A stretch of 8,744 nt of DNA. Source: Planctomycetes bacterium RBG_13_46_10. GTDB taxonomy: Bacteria > Planctomycetota > Phycisphaerae > Sedimentisphaerales > Anaerobacaceae. A program made the position numbers and the translations under genes. Numbering within the stretch: position 1 is the first letter of the stretch; every line of letters starts with the position of its first letter. The DNA lies in the NCBI GenBank assembly GCA_001824645.1, contig MHYD01000034.1:1148-9891 (forward strand). The letters run 5' to 3'. The notes beneath the pieces are model-generated. The model ran no database searches. It saw only the letters and a list, made by a program, of their open reading frames with translations, and was not told the origin of the DNA. Positions 1 through 5,850 of this stretch are shown here, in pieces.

Positions 1-1
1 C

Positions 2-721
2 AAGCCCGGCGTTCGGTTCACAAACCGTATTCGCTGCGGCAATTATACGCAGATTTTCACCGCGGCGGTCGAGGTAAGCGGCACCGATATGGCTGCAAGC
101 CAATTGGGTCTTGCCGACGAGATGGATTACCAAAAGCAGGAACGCCTGCGCGAGCTGCTTCGCGACCTGGAAAACACCACGATAAACGGCGGCCAGCCGA
201 GCGCAAACCCGCAGGGAAACTCCTCAATCAGGCGCTCGATGAAGGGCATTATCCAGCATCTCTCAACAAATGTCTTCCATACAGGCGACAGCGGCTTTCC
301 AACCGGCACGGACCTCGACGAGACGATGATTAACTACGTGCTGCGCTCCGTTTGGGAAAACAGCAACGGAAACGTTGACCTGATAATTGTGGGAGGATTT
401 CAAAAACGAAGGATTAATGCCTTCTGTGCAGACAGCCGAAGCTATGCTGCCAACGACACAACCTTCACTAACTTGGTGAGCATATATGAGAGTGACTTCG
501 GCGTTTGCAGAATTGTCACTACACGCTGGATGCCGAAGGATTCCGTGCTGCTTCTGGACTCCAGCCGAGTTAAGGTGCTGCCTTTAGCCGGTCGCAGCTT
601 TCATTTTAAGCCTTTGTCAAGCAGCGGTGACTACGAGTGCGGCGAGCTTATCGGCGAATATACACTGGAACTGAAAAACGAGGCTGCACATGGCCTGATT
701 CGAGGCCTTAGCACCAGTTAA
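2..721 (+). CDS. Major capsid protein, SU10/DUF5309-like (5' partial)
   Basis: This is the C-terminal 239 residues of a phage major head protein, which builds the icosahedral shell. The frame is open from base 2, so the ATG at 89 is internal. The residues before it (KPGVRFTNRIRCGNYTQIF, then an AVEVSGT motif) belong to the same protein. Family-typical features follow in order. There is a charged helix rich in L, R and E that reads RLRELLRDLENTTING, then an NPQG loop, an RRSMKGI segment, a variable middle part, a VVTTRWMPKDS-type strand, and the closing G-E-Y-T-L-E-L-K-N-E-A-A-H-G-L motif typical of SU10-type capsid proteins. The stop TAA is at 719-721. The N-terminal arm and E-loop region are cut off by the window edge. 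Assignment rests on recalled family motifs, and I am confident of the capsid call. Whether this is an active phage or a remnant cannot be told from this gene, which is intact as far as seen. Confidence 0.88.
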   Translation, partial: KPGVRFTNRIRCGNYTQIFTAAVEVSGTDMAASQLGLADEMDYQKQERLRELLRDLENTTINGGQPSANPQGNSSIRRSMKGIIQHLSTNVFHTGDSGFPTGTDLDETMINYVLRSVWENSNGNVDLIIVGGFQKRRINAFCADSRSYAANDTTFTNLVSIYESDFGVCRIVTTRWMPKDSVLLLDSSRVKVLPLAGRSFHFKPLSSSGDYECGELIGEYTLELKNEAAHGLIRGLSTS

Positions 722-724
722 ATA

Positions 725-772
725 TTGGGGTTCGTTTAGCCCCCAGGTTTATCCTGGGGGTTATAACCCCAA
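725..772 (+). terminator. Nested inverted repeat after the capsid gene (terminator or attenuator-like)
   Basis: Two perfect 8-bp stems are nested. The outer stem is TTGGGGTT (725-732) with AACCCCAA (765-772). The inner stem is CCCCCAGG (740-747) with CCTGGGGG (753-760) and a TTTAT loop. It starts four bases after the capsid stop and sits upstream of gene 2. There is no clear T-run after either stem (TTAT, then AAATAAATTT), so it is not a textbook intrinsic terminator. It may reduce read-through from the highly expressed capsid gene, protect the capsid mRNA 3' end, or act as an attenuator. The inverted repeats are directly visible; the function is inferred. Confidence 0.5.
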
Positions 773-809
773 AATAAATTTGTGGACTTAACAATAAAAG
801 AGGGCAAAC

Positions 810-1466
810 ATGGTCACTTTCTCAAACGACGCGGACATTCTCAGGTATGAACCTATATTGTTCGGCGAGCTTCATCTGCCGGGACAGGTCCTGACGGCGG
901 GGACAGGCGGCTCTCTTACAGGCACGACATTTACCGCGGAGAACGCTGATTTTATAAGCGCACAGGTCGCGGCAGGCGGCGTTATCCACTTGCAATCAGC
1001 GGATGGTACGCTGGATGGCGCTTACGAGATTGTGTCGGTGGATTCAGCCACGCAGCTTACCATTTCCATTGTAAGAACGGATAACGACAGTGAACCAATA
1101 GCACCGCCGGCTGCAGAGAATATAGCTTATCGTATCAGCACATTCAGGCCGCAGGCCAACGAAGCTGCTTTCCAATTGACAGAATATTTCGGCATCAGGC
1201 CGGGCAATCCTGCCAGCAGCATTGATACGCAGGGAATCCTGGATATCGAAGTATTAAGAAGAGCCTCGGTCTTTGCCGTTATCTCGAATGTCTATGCGAT
1301 GCTGGCCAGTAAAGCCAATGAAGAAAACTTCTGGAAAAAAAACCTGCACTATCAAAAACTTTTCGAAAAGGCAAGACAACGAGTTCATCTGAGCATCGAC
1401 AGCTCTGCTGACGGCATATCCGATGTCACCAGAAGCGGTGCATCGGTAAGACTGGTTCGGGATTAA
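810..1466 (+). CDS. Probable neck / head-tail connector-region protein
   Basis: A 218-residue protein directly after the capsid gene, a position where tailed phages usually place head-completion or neck proteins. AGAGGG lies at a suitable distance before the ATG. The N-terminal half (about residues 25-110) looks beta-rich, with alternating G, T and V. It includes a DFISAQVAAGGVIHL stretch and a DGAYEIVSVDSATQLTI stretch, which resemble phage segments describing an offset followed by a value strand. The C-terminal half (about 115-218) is helical. It has an aromatic/charged helix containing NFWKKNLHYQKLFEKARQR and ends in a L-S-I-D-S-S-A-D-G-type motif, similar to proteins often seen after the capsid gene in phages (Y...F..A...L.....D.D.DG). 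No membrane segment or catalytic motif is evident. The specific neck role is inferred from position and loose similarity. Confidence 0.5.
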   Translation: MVTFSNDADILRYEPILFGELHLPGQVLTAGTGGSLTGTTFTAENADFISAQVAAGGVIHLQSADGTLDGAYEIVSVDSATQLTISIVRTDNDSEPIAPPAAENIAYRISTFRPQANEAAFQLTEYFGIRPGNPASSIDTQGILDIEVLRRASVFAVISNVYAMLASKANEENFWKKNLHYQKLFEKARQRVHLSIDSSADGISDVTRSGASVRLVRD

Positions 1467-1483
1467 TCCGCAGGGAGAACCAA

Positions 1484-1852
1484 ATGAATATCACTTTAGA
1501 CGGACAAATGTTGTTCGATGAGCAGGATTTGGAGATTCAGCCGAGCGGCTTTAACAGAACCTCTATGGAAAAGAGTGTCCCGGGACTTAATGGTGTTCTA
1601 AGTATTGACCTCGGGCAGCGAAGCAGAGAGATAAAACAAAAAGGTACTCTGCAGGCGAAAAGCAGCCGCTTGCTGGATAAGCGAATCGCTGCAATCTCGG
1701 CCTTTATTGATGGTGACACCCATAAGCTGGTAACTAATGCCGGCAGACAGTTTGATAATCTGCGAATGGATGTCTTCAAATTATACAATGAGCGCATAAG
1801 CGGGGCAGGCGTCGCTGTCGATTATGAAATCGTTTATACACAATTGGATTAA
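1484..1852 (+). CDS. Small phage tail-associated protein (tail-tip/Dit-like family, tentative)
   Basis: A 122-residue protein 17 bases after gene 2, with a GGGAG Shine-Dalgarno sequence before its ATG. It is a compact single-domain protein with no signal peptide or membrane helix. The N-terminus MNITLDGQMLFDEQDLEIQ is strand-like. The middle has a G-L-N-G-V-L-S-I-D-L-G-Q-R-S-R turn, and a Q-K-G-T-L-Q-A strand leads to a helix (RLLDKRIAAISAFI). It closes with an N-L-R-M-D-V-F-K motif and a V-D-Y-E-I-V-Y-T-Q-L strand. An N-terminal strand, an 'x-Q-K-G-x-L' turn and a C-terminal Y-x-I-x-Y-x-Q-L end are typical of small phage tail proteins that attach hub or fibre proteins. I recognise the general type, not a named family. 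Position between a neck-like protein and adhesins fits a tail-tip role. The role is inference. Confidence 0.45.
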   Translation: MNITLDGQMLFDEQDLEIQPSGFNRTSMEKSVPGLNGVLSIDLGQRSREIKQKGTLQAKSSRLLDKRIAAISAFIDGDTHKLVTNAGRQFDNLRMDVFKLYNERISGAGVAVDYEIVYTQLD

Positions 1853-1885
1853 TGGCCGCCGGCTACCAAAAATAAAGGAAATGTA

Positions 1886-2659
1886 ATGTCACTTATAAGT
1901 GATGGAATACAATCGGTCAGGGCGTATGAACTGCCATGCGGTATCTGGGTTGATGGCAGATACATCGGATCACCGAGGCCGGTGCTTGTAAAATGGCACT
2001 CAAATCACAGCAATAGACTTCATCAGATTTACGTCAATGGCCGATTCGCGGGAGTGACTATCGACAGTCAGCAAAGACAGGAGATTGTTCAAATTCCTGC
2101 TTCTTTCGAGGCACCTGTCCGTATCGAGGTTTTTGCCGTTGAAGCTCGGAACGCACACATTTATTTCAGCAGTGAACTCAATGTCCCATCAATTGGCAGT
2201 GGAAAGGTAAAAATAACTTTGCTTCGCGGGCAGAACCTTCCGCTCGGAGCGGTGGCTGATATCTTCTTCGATAACGGCACCGGCCAGATGGATTACGAAA
2301 ATGCACTTAACCACGAACGGCTACAAATCTGGCCTGCCTGGCAGGATAAAACCGGCCTCGGGATGGCAACATTCGGATTAGGTGATTTTGGTTACGATGG
2401 TGCTGCAGCGGTTGGCTTTGCAAAGGGAAGTTTCGGCAACGGCCGGTTCGGCTTCGATGCTGATACGATTGAATGGATAAGTCCGCCGCTGCCGGCTGGT
2501 GTCTATAAATTCGCTATAAAAATTACCGACCGGACAGGCAGAGAAAGCATCAGCGAAACCGGACAGGTTACGGTGACACCAGCGGCAAAACCTGCTGAAC
2601 ATTTAAACATCGCATCATTCAATAAACAAACAAATCAAATGATACTGAATATAACATAA
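1886..2659 (+). CDS. FN3-like tail protein with glycine-rich insert
   Basis: A 257-residue protein with an AAAGGAAA Shine-Dalgarno sequence; the start is set by it. An ATG six bases earlier leads straight to a stop codon. Two Ig/FN3-like beta domains are proposed. Domain 1 (about residues 15-110) contains YVNGRFAGVTID and the strand PVRIEVFAVEARNAHIYF. Domain 2 (about 108-245) contains VADIFFDNGTGQMDY (residues 123-137) and PLPAGVYKFAIKITDRTGR. Between these halves, residues 157-189 form a glycine/phenylalanine-rich insert with a repeating F-G-x-G-x-F-G pattern (FGLGDFGYDG, GSFGNGRFGFD). Domain 2 matches the C-terminal domain of the large LamG gene at 5851-7491, which lacks the insert. No catalytic residues are seen. 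It is probably a virion surface or tail-tip protein binding a cell surface. That role is inferred from domain type and neighbours. Confidence 0.6.
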   Translation: MSLISDGIQSVRAYELPCGIWVDGRYIGSPRPVLVKWHSNHSNRLHQIYVNGRFAGVTIDSQQRQEIVQIPASFEAPVRIEVFAVEARNAHIYFSSELNVPSIGSGKVKITLLRGQNLPLGAVADIFFDNGTGQMDYENALNHERLQIWPAWQDKTGLGMATFGLGDFGYDGAAAVGFAKGSFGNGRFGFDADTIEWISPPLPAGVYKFAIKITDRTGRESISETGQVTVTPAAKPAEHLNIASFNKQTNQMILNIT

Positions 2660-2664
2660 AATTT

Positions 2665-2681
2665 ATACGCCTCAGGCGTAT
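2665..2681 (+). other. Intergenic stem-loop before the tail-spike gene
   Basis: ATACGCC pairs with GGCGTAT over a 3-base loop (TCA). It lies in the 40-base gap between genes 4 and 5, ending eight bases before the Shine-Dalgarno sequence of gene 5. It has no downstream T-run (A-rich instead), so it is not a good intrinsic terminator. It could affect translation of the spike or mRNA processing. Confidence 0.45.
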
Positions 2682-2689
2682 TAAAAAAT

Positions 2690-2695
2690 GGAGGG
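2690..2695 (+). promoter_or_regulatory. Strong ribosome binding site fixing the start of the spike gene
   Basis: GGAGGG lies five to ten bases before the ATG at 2700. The earlier in-frame ATG at 2688 overlaps this site and has only an A-rich run before it, so the start at 2700 (protein beginning MAEVYPSDNE) is preferred. Confidence 0.75.
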
Positions 2696-2699
2696 CAAC

Positions 2700-4487
2700 A
2701 TGGCAGAGGTTTATCCATCAGATAACGAATTGTTGAATATTCAGACAGACAACGAAACCGGGATTGAATATATACCTACAGGGACATCGCCTTATTATCT
2801 GCACTTCAGGAAACTGCTGTATAGACTGCTTTTGGCCACTCACCGGGCAAATGATTTGAGGGTCTTCGACGAAGGTGGCCTCGATATAGGTGTAAAAGCT
2901 GGCAAATTCTGGCTTGGCACACAACTGATTAGCTATGAAAGCTCCTCAGGTAATACTTTAGCCGACGACAAGGAAAATATTTACGTTTATCTGGATTCAG
3001 CCGGCAATCTCATCATCGATGAATATAACGGCTTCCCTGATATGTCGGCTACGCCTCATGTTCGCCTTGCTGTGGTGACTACATCCAGCGGGGACATAGT
3101 ATTGATAACCGACAGCCGAGCAGGTCACAACTTTGTCGTTCCTGGTTCTTCCAGTGGAGCTGTCAGCGTAATTGTAGCGGCAGCCGACTCAACCGATAGA
3201 CATAAGCTCCAGGCCGATTATGTCTGCGACGGCACAGCAGACGACATCGAGATAAACGCATCATTATCACAGGTCAAGGCCGCCGGCGGAGGGTCGGTCT
3301 TCCTGTCATCCGGCAGCTACACACTTGCTGATACAATCAAAATCCCATCAGATGTCACACTTGCAGGCGAAGGCACAGCAACCAGGCTCACATTTGATAC
3401 ATCTGTGGGCGATAAGACTATGATTACCAATGACTGCAACTACACATTTGCCCAGCGCCATCCAACAGGCAATAAAAATATTGTCGTCAGGGATATATAC
3501 ATTAATGGCGACAAAAACAACAGAAGCACAGGAGCAGATTCCATCTGGACCGTCGGCTTTAATACAGTTGAGAATCTGACCATAGAAAACCTGACGATTT
3601 TCAACGGCTGGACAGTTGCCATTAGGACCGAGTTCTGTACATACGTTACGATTGCTAACAATCGTATTCACAATTCCGGCGATGACGGCATTGGCATCAA
3701 TGAGGAAACATATAACTGCAGCTGCTACGGCAATCGCATTACCGACGCCGGCAAAGGCGGCAAAAGCTACGGAGCACCAAACGGCATCGAAGTCCAGGAT
3801 GGCTCCAGAGATGTCTCAGTTAGAGGAAACGTTATTGAAAACTGCGATACCGACGGCGTCCAAGTCTCCACCCACACGGGCAAAGACGGATGTACCAATG
3901 TCACTATTGATTCAAACACAGTGCGAAACTGCGAAAGCGGCGTATTTGTCAAGGGCCTTTCCGGCATGCCGCAAATCAATGTCACTGTGTCTAATAACGT
4001 TATAATTGGAACGAATGACTCGGCCCTCTATGGGTTACAGGCGGCTTACACTGAAGATGTGGTCTTTGTGGGCAACACAACGAACAACCGCATCAACGCC
4101 GGCCGGCTGGCAAATTCCAACATAAGAACGATAATCAGCGATAATATTTTCCACTGCACACAGGATGCCGGCAATGACGAGAAAGGATTCTTGTTTTCCG
4201 GAACTCTTACAAATGTTCGTTTTGCCGGTAATATCGTGAATAACTACGGCTGGAAAGGACTGGAAATCTCCGGCACCGTCAACAACATGCACGTGGTCAA
4301 TAATCACATCATCGGCTGTACGAATGCAAGCGGCGCCGCTGTTCGTTGGGATTCGCCCACGTCGAACTTATGCGTACTGAACGGCAACCATCTGCAGGGG
4401 ACACACTGGTCTTATGACGCTGCTACTTCTACGTATGATATGATCGCCGATGATTGGACCGAAACCTGGAATACGAAGGACACATAA
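2700..4487 (+). CDS. Tail spike with right-handed beta-helix (pectate-lyase superfamily-like)
   Basis: A 595-residue protein (start at 2700). Residues 1 to about 150 form an N-terminal module with alternating strands (VFDEGGLDIGVKAGKFWLG, NIYVYLDSAGNLII) that probably attaches the spike to the tail. From about residue 155 a C-D-G-T-A-D-D-I-E-I-N motif (176-186), a GGGSVFLSSGSYTL strand and an IPSDVTLAGEG turn mark the start of a pectate_lyase_3-type right-handed beta-helix. Repeating N-x-x-[IV]-x-x-N-x-[IV] coils run through the rest, with an N-S-G-D-D-G-I-G-I turn (325-333) and N-C-D-T-D-G-V-Q-V turn (381-389). Such proteins bind or degrade polysaccharide at the host surface. The D-D and D-T-D clusters could be catalytic or metal-binding, but no family-specific active site can be confirmed. 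The enzymatic activity is therefore uncertain, while the fold and spike role are well supported. Confidence 0.8.
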   Translation: MAEVYPSDNELLNIQTDNETGIEYIPTGTSPYYLHFRKLLYRLLLATHRANDLRVFDEGGLDIGVKAGKFWLGTQLISYESSSGNTLADDKENIYVYLDSAGNLIIDEYNGFPDMSATPHVRLAVVTTSSGDIVLITDSRAGHNFVVPGSSSGAVSVIVAAADSTDRHKLQADYVCDGTADDIEINASLSQVKAAGGGSVFLSSGSYTLADTIKIPSDVTLAGEGTATRLTFDTSVGDKTMITNDCNYTFAQRHPTGNKNIVVRDIYINGDKNNRSTGADSIWTVGFNTVENLTIENLTIFNGWTVAIRTEFCTYVTIANNRIHNSGDDGIGINEETYNCSCYGNRITDAGKGGKSYGAPNGIEVQDGSRDVSVRGNVIENCDTDGVQVSTHTGKDGCTNVTIDSNTVRNCESGVFVKGLSGMPQINVTVSNNVIIGTNDSALYGLQAAYTEDVVFVGNTTNNRINAGRLANSNIRTIISDNIFHCTQDAGNDEKGFLFSGTLTNVRFAGNIVNNYGWKGLEISGTVNNMHVVNNHIIGCTNASGAAVRWDSPTSNLCVLNGNHLQGTHWSYDAATSTYDMIADDWTETWNTKDT

Positions 4488-4492
4488 CAATA

Positions 4493-4497
4493 AAGGA
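4493..4497 (+). promoter_or_regulatory. Ribosome binding site fixing the start of gene 6
   Basis: AAGGA within AAAGGAAAA lies seven bases before the ATG at 4505. An upstream in-frame ATG at 4454 falls inside the end of the spike gene and would add 17 residues unlike the family N-terminus. The 4505 start is preferred. Confidence 0.7.
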
Positions 4498-4504
4498 AAA
4501 CATA

Positions 4505-4960
4505 ATGTCAAACGAAATACACATAAATTATTCCTCAGGCAGCACGGTTTATACCGTCATTCGCAATAGCTGTGGACAAGTGTGGTATCTCTCCGGCCAA
4601 GTATTTGAAGACTGGGGAACGTATGGGCACGATGCCATGGATTACAGCCTGCCTCTTACCGATAAGGCAGGCAGCAGATACGTCGGTGACTTCGATGCTG
4701 ATATTCCAGCCGGTCGCTACACAATTCAGGCTTTTTTACAAGCAGGGGCCAACCCTGCAGATGGTGACACTCTTATTGAAGCAAGAGAGATAATCTGGCG
4801 AGAAAGCGGTGAATTGACCGCTGATAAAGTACTTGTCAATAAAGCTGTCCAGAATAAATCAACCGGCGCCATAGATTACTATGACGATGACGGCCAGACA
4901 ATTCTTCTGACCATCACACCGAGCGAAGACGAATCGAGCATCACAAGATTACCAAGTTAA
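4505..4960 (+). CDS. Small beta-rich virion protein of tailed phages (unnamed family)
   Basis: A 151-residue protein beginning MSNEIHINYSSGSTVYTVIRN, with the start chosen by the AAAGGAA site. It opens with short strands, then a V-W-Y-L-S-G-Q-V-F-E stretch, a central D-A-D-I-P-A-G-R-Y-T-I-Q strand, and a second region from about residue 108 that includes D-K-V-L-V-N-K-A-V-Q-N-K and a C-terminal Y-Y-D-D-D-G-Q-T-I-L-L-T-I-T-P-S-E-D-E end. The pattern of 'pA-G-x-Y-t-v' followed by a 'NKAVqnK..G.i.YYDDDG' tail resembles accessory virion proteins of tailed phages that I recall but cannot name. The acidic DDDG loop could bind a metal ion. It lies 17 bases after the spike gene, so it may be an accessory or partner of the spike. 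No signal peptide or membrane helix is visible. Function is not assigned. Confidence 0.55.
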   Translation: MSNEIHINYSSGSTVYTVIRNSCGQVWYLSGQVFEDWGTYGHDAMDYSLPLTDKAGSRYVGDFDADIPAGRYTIQAFLQAGANPADGDTLIEAREIIWRESGELTADKVLVNKAVQNKSTGAIDYYDDDGQTILLTITPSEDESSITRLPS

Positions 4961-4963
4961 TGG

Positions 4964-4989
4964 GGTAAGGTTTGCAATAACACTTTACC
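4964..4989 (+). other. Intergenic stem-loop before the Gp80-like gene
   Basis: GGTAAGGT (4964-4971) pairs with ACTTTACC (4982-4989), with one G-T wobble and a 10-base loop. It lies in the 46-base gap between genes 6 and 7, just before the AAGGAG ribosome binding site at 4994-4999. There is no T-run. Confidence 0.35.
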
Positions 4990-5006
4990 TGATAAGGAGT
5001 AAAACA

Positions 5007-5402
5007 ATGGGTAGCTTCAGCAATCACTGGGAGAACAAAATCCTGAATTACATTTTCGGCAAAGATAGTTACTCTCCGCCTACAATCTATGTGGGATTAT
5101 CTACCGCAGATCCGCTTGATGATGCTTCGGGTCTGGCTGAGCCGATCGGCAACGGCTACGCACGAACTGTGACGAGCACATCAGACTGGAACACAGCCTC
5201 TGAGGGCATGATTAACAATTTGAATGAGCTGATTTTCTCCGAGGCAACCGGCAGCTGGGGAACAATCACACACTTTGCTTTATTCGATGCGGCAACCGGC
5301 GGCAATATGCTATGTCACGGCTCATTGAACCAATCCAGAGCCATCGTCAGCAGTGATAGGGCAAGATTCACAGCAGGGGACTTAAGTGCTTCACTTGATT
5401 AA
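5007..5402 (+). CDS. Gp80-like phage tail fibre-family protein
   Basis: A 131-residue protein with AAGGAG before its ATG. The N-terminus has a helix (FSNHWENKILNYIFGK), followed by P-P-T-I-Y-V-G-L-S-T-A-D-P, a strand-turn motif seen across phage proteins related to Gp80 (often annotated as phage tail fibre protein). Further family features are the G-N-G-Y-A-R motif (about residues 48-53), W-G-T-I-T-H-F-A-L-F-D-A-A-T-G-G-N-M-L, and a C-terminal strand containing RARFTAGDLSASLD. The order of strands and the length of about 130 residues fit the family well. This family is widespread in siphovirus and prophage structural modules, with a poorly tested virion role. No catalytic motif is seen. I am confident of the family and less confident of the exact job. 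Confidence 0.8.
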   Translation: MGSFSNHWENKILNYIFGKDSYSPPTIYVGLSTADPLDDASGLAEPIGNGYARTVTSTSDWNTASEGMINNLNELIFSEATGSWGTITHFALFDAATGGNMLCHGSLNQSRAIVSSDRARFTAGDLSASLD

Positions 5403-5437
5403 AATTCTCAATTTTCAATTACTCTTGGAGACAAAAC

Positions 5438-5812
5438 ATGGCCACGATTAAGAAAAATTGGCTAAGTGAACAAACTATTATCAATGCAGCCGATGTAACT
5501 ACCGGCACGTGGTCGGAAGATATCGACCTCGAAACCGACGGCTGTGAAGGCGCCCACGTCACGGTTGATGCAGATTTCCCTGCCAGTCCCACACATAATC
5601 TGGTTGTCGAGGTCAGAGCTTCTCTTGATGGGTCTAATTACGATGATACGCCGCTGTACAAGTTTGAGATAGATAAAGGCATCGATCCCAATCAGGTCAG
5701 CTTTATCATCAAATATGTAGCTCACTTTAAGCTTTACTGCTACCGGGCCGGCGGCACTCAGACTATAACCGTCACTGCCAAGTGCCAGAGATGGAACTAC
5801 ATCACGACATAA
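5438..5812 (+). CDS. Small beta-sandwich virion protein
   Basis: A 124-residue protein preceded by TTGGAGAC. Strands are visible as D-V-T-T-G-T-W-S-E-D-I-D-L, A-H-V-T-V-D-A-D-F, N-L-V-V-E-V-R-A-S-L-D-G-S-N-Y-D-D-T-P-L-Y-K-F-E-I, then a N-Q-V-S-F-I-I strand and an A-H-F-K-L-Y-C-Y-R-A-G-G-T-Q-T-I-T-V-T strand. The S-L-D-G-S-x-Y-D-D motif followed by D-P-N-Q-V-S-F-I and A-H-F recurs in small structural proteins of tailed phages that describe a beta sandwich. Two cysteines (in the 'DGCEG' and 'CYR' stretches) are present, plus one in 'AKC'. It sits 35 bases after the Gp80-like gene and 38 before the LamG gene, so it is probably part of the same tail or fibre group. No named family or enzymatic role is assigned. 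Confidence 0.5.
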   Translation: MATIKKNWLSEQTIINAADVTTGTWSEDIDLETDGCEGAHVTVDADFPASPTHNLVVEVRASLDGSNYDDTPLYKFEIDKGIDPNQVSFIIKYVAHFKLYCYRAGGTQTITVTAKCQRWNYITT

Positions 5813-5850
5813 ACACGATGGATGAGAGAAGATAGAAGAGGGACGAAATT

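Noticed and set aside
89..721. Start of the capsid gene at the ATG at 89
   Set aside because: The frame is open to the window edge and the upstream residues fit the capsid family, so this ATG is internal.
722..809. Possible promoter in the capsid-to-neck gap (TATA-like words near 761-778)
   Set aside because: No paired -35/-10 boxes at normal spacing; the A/T-rich words are parts of the inverted repeat and the leader of gene 2.
3348..4005. Overlapping open frames on both strands inside the spike gene (minus 3348-3671, minus 3440-3661, plus 3616-4005, minus 3767-3985)
   Set aside because: They lie in shadow of a clear beta-helix protein, have no ribosome binding site context and encode no recognisable motif; the repeated coils of the real protein produce long stop-free stretches in other frames.
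5403..5437. Repeated TTCAATT-like A/T-rich words in the gap before gene 8, considered as a repeat or operator
   Set aside because: Only two short imperfect copies in a low-complexity gap; no symmetry or spacing supports a binding site.
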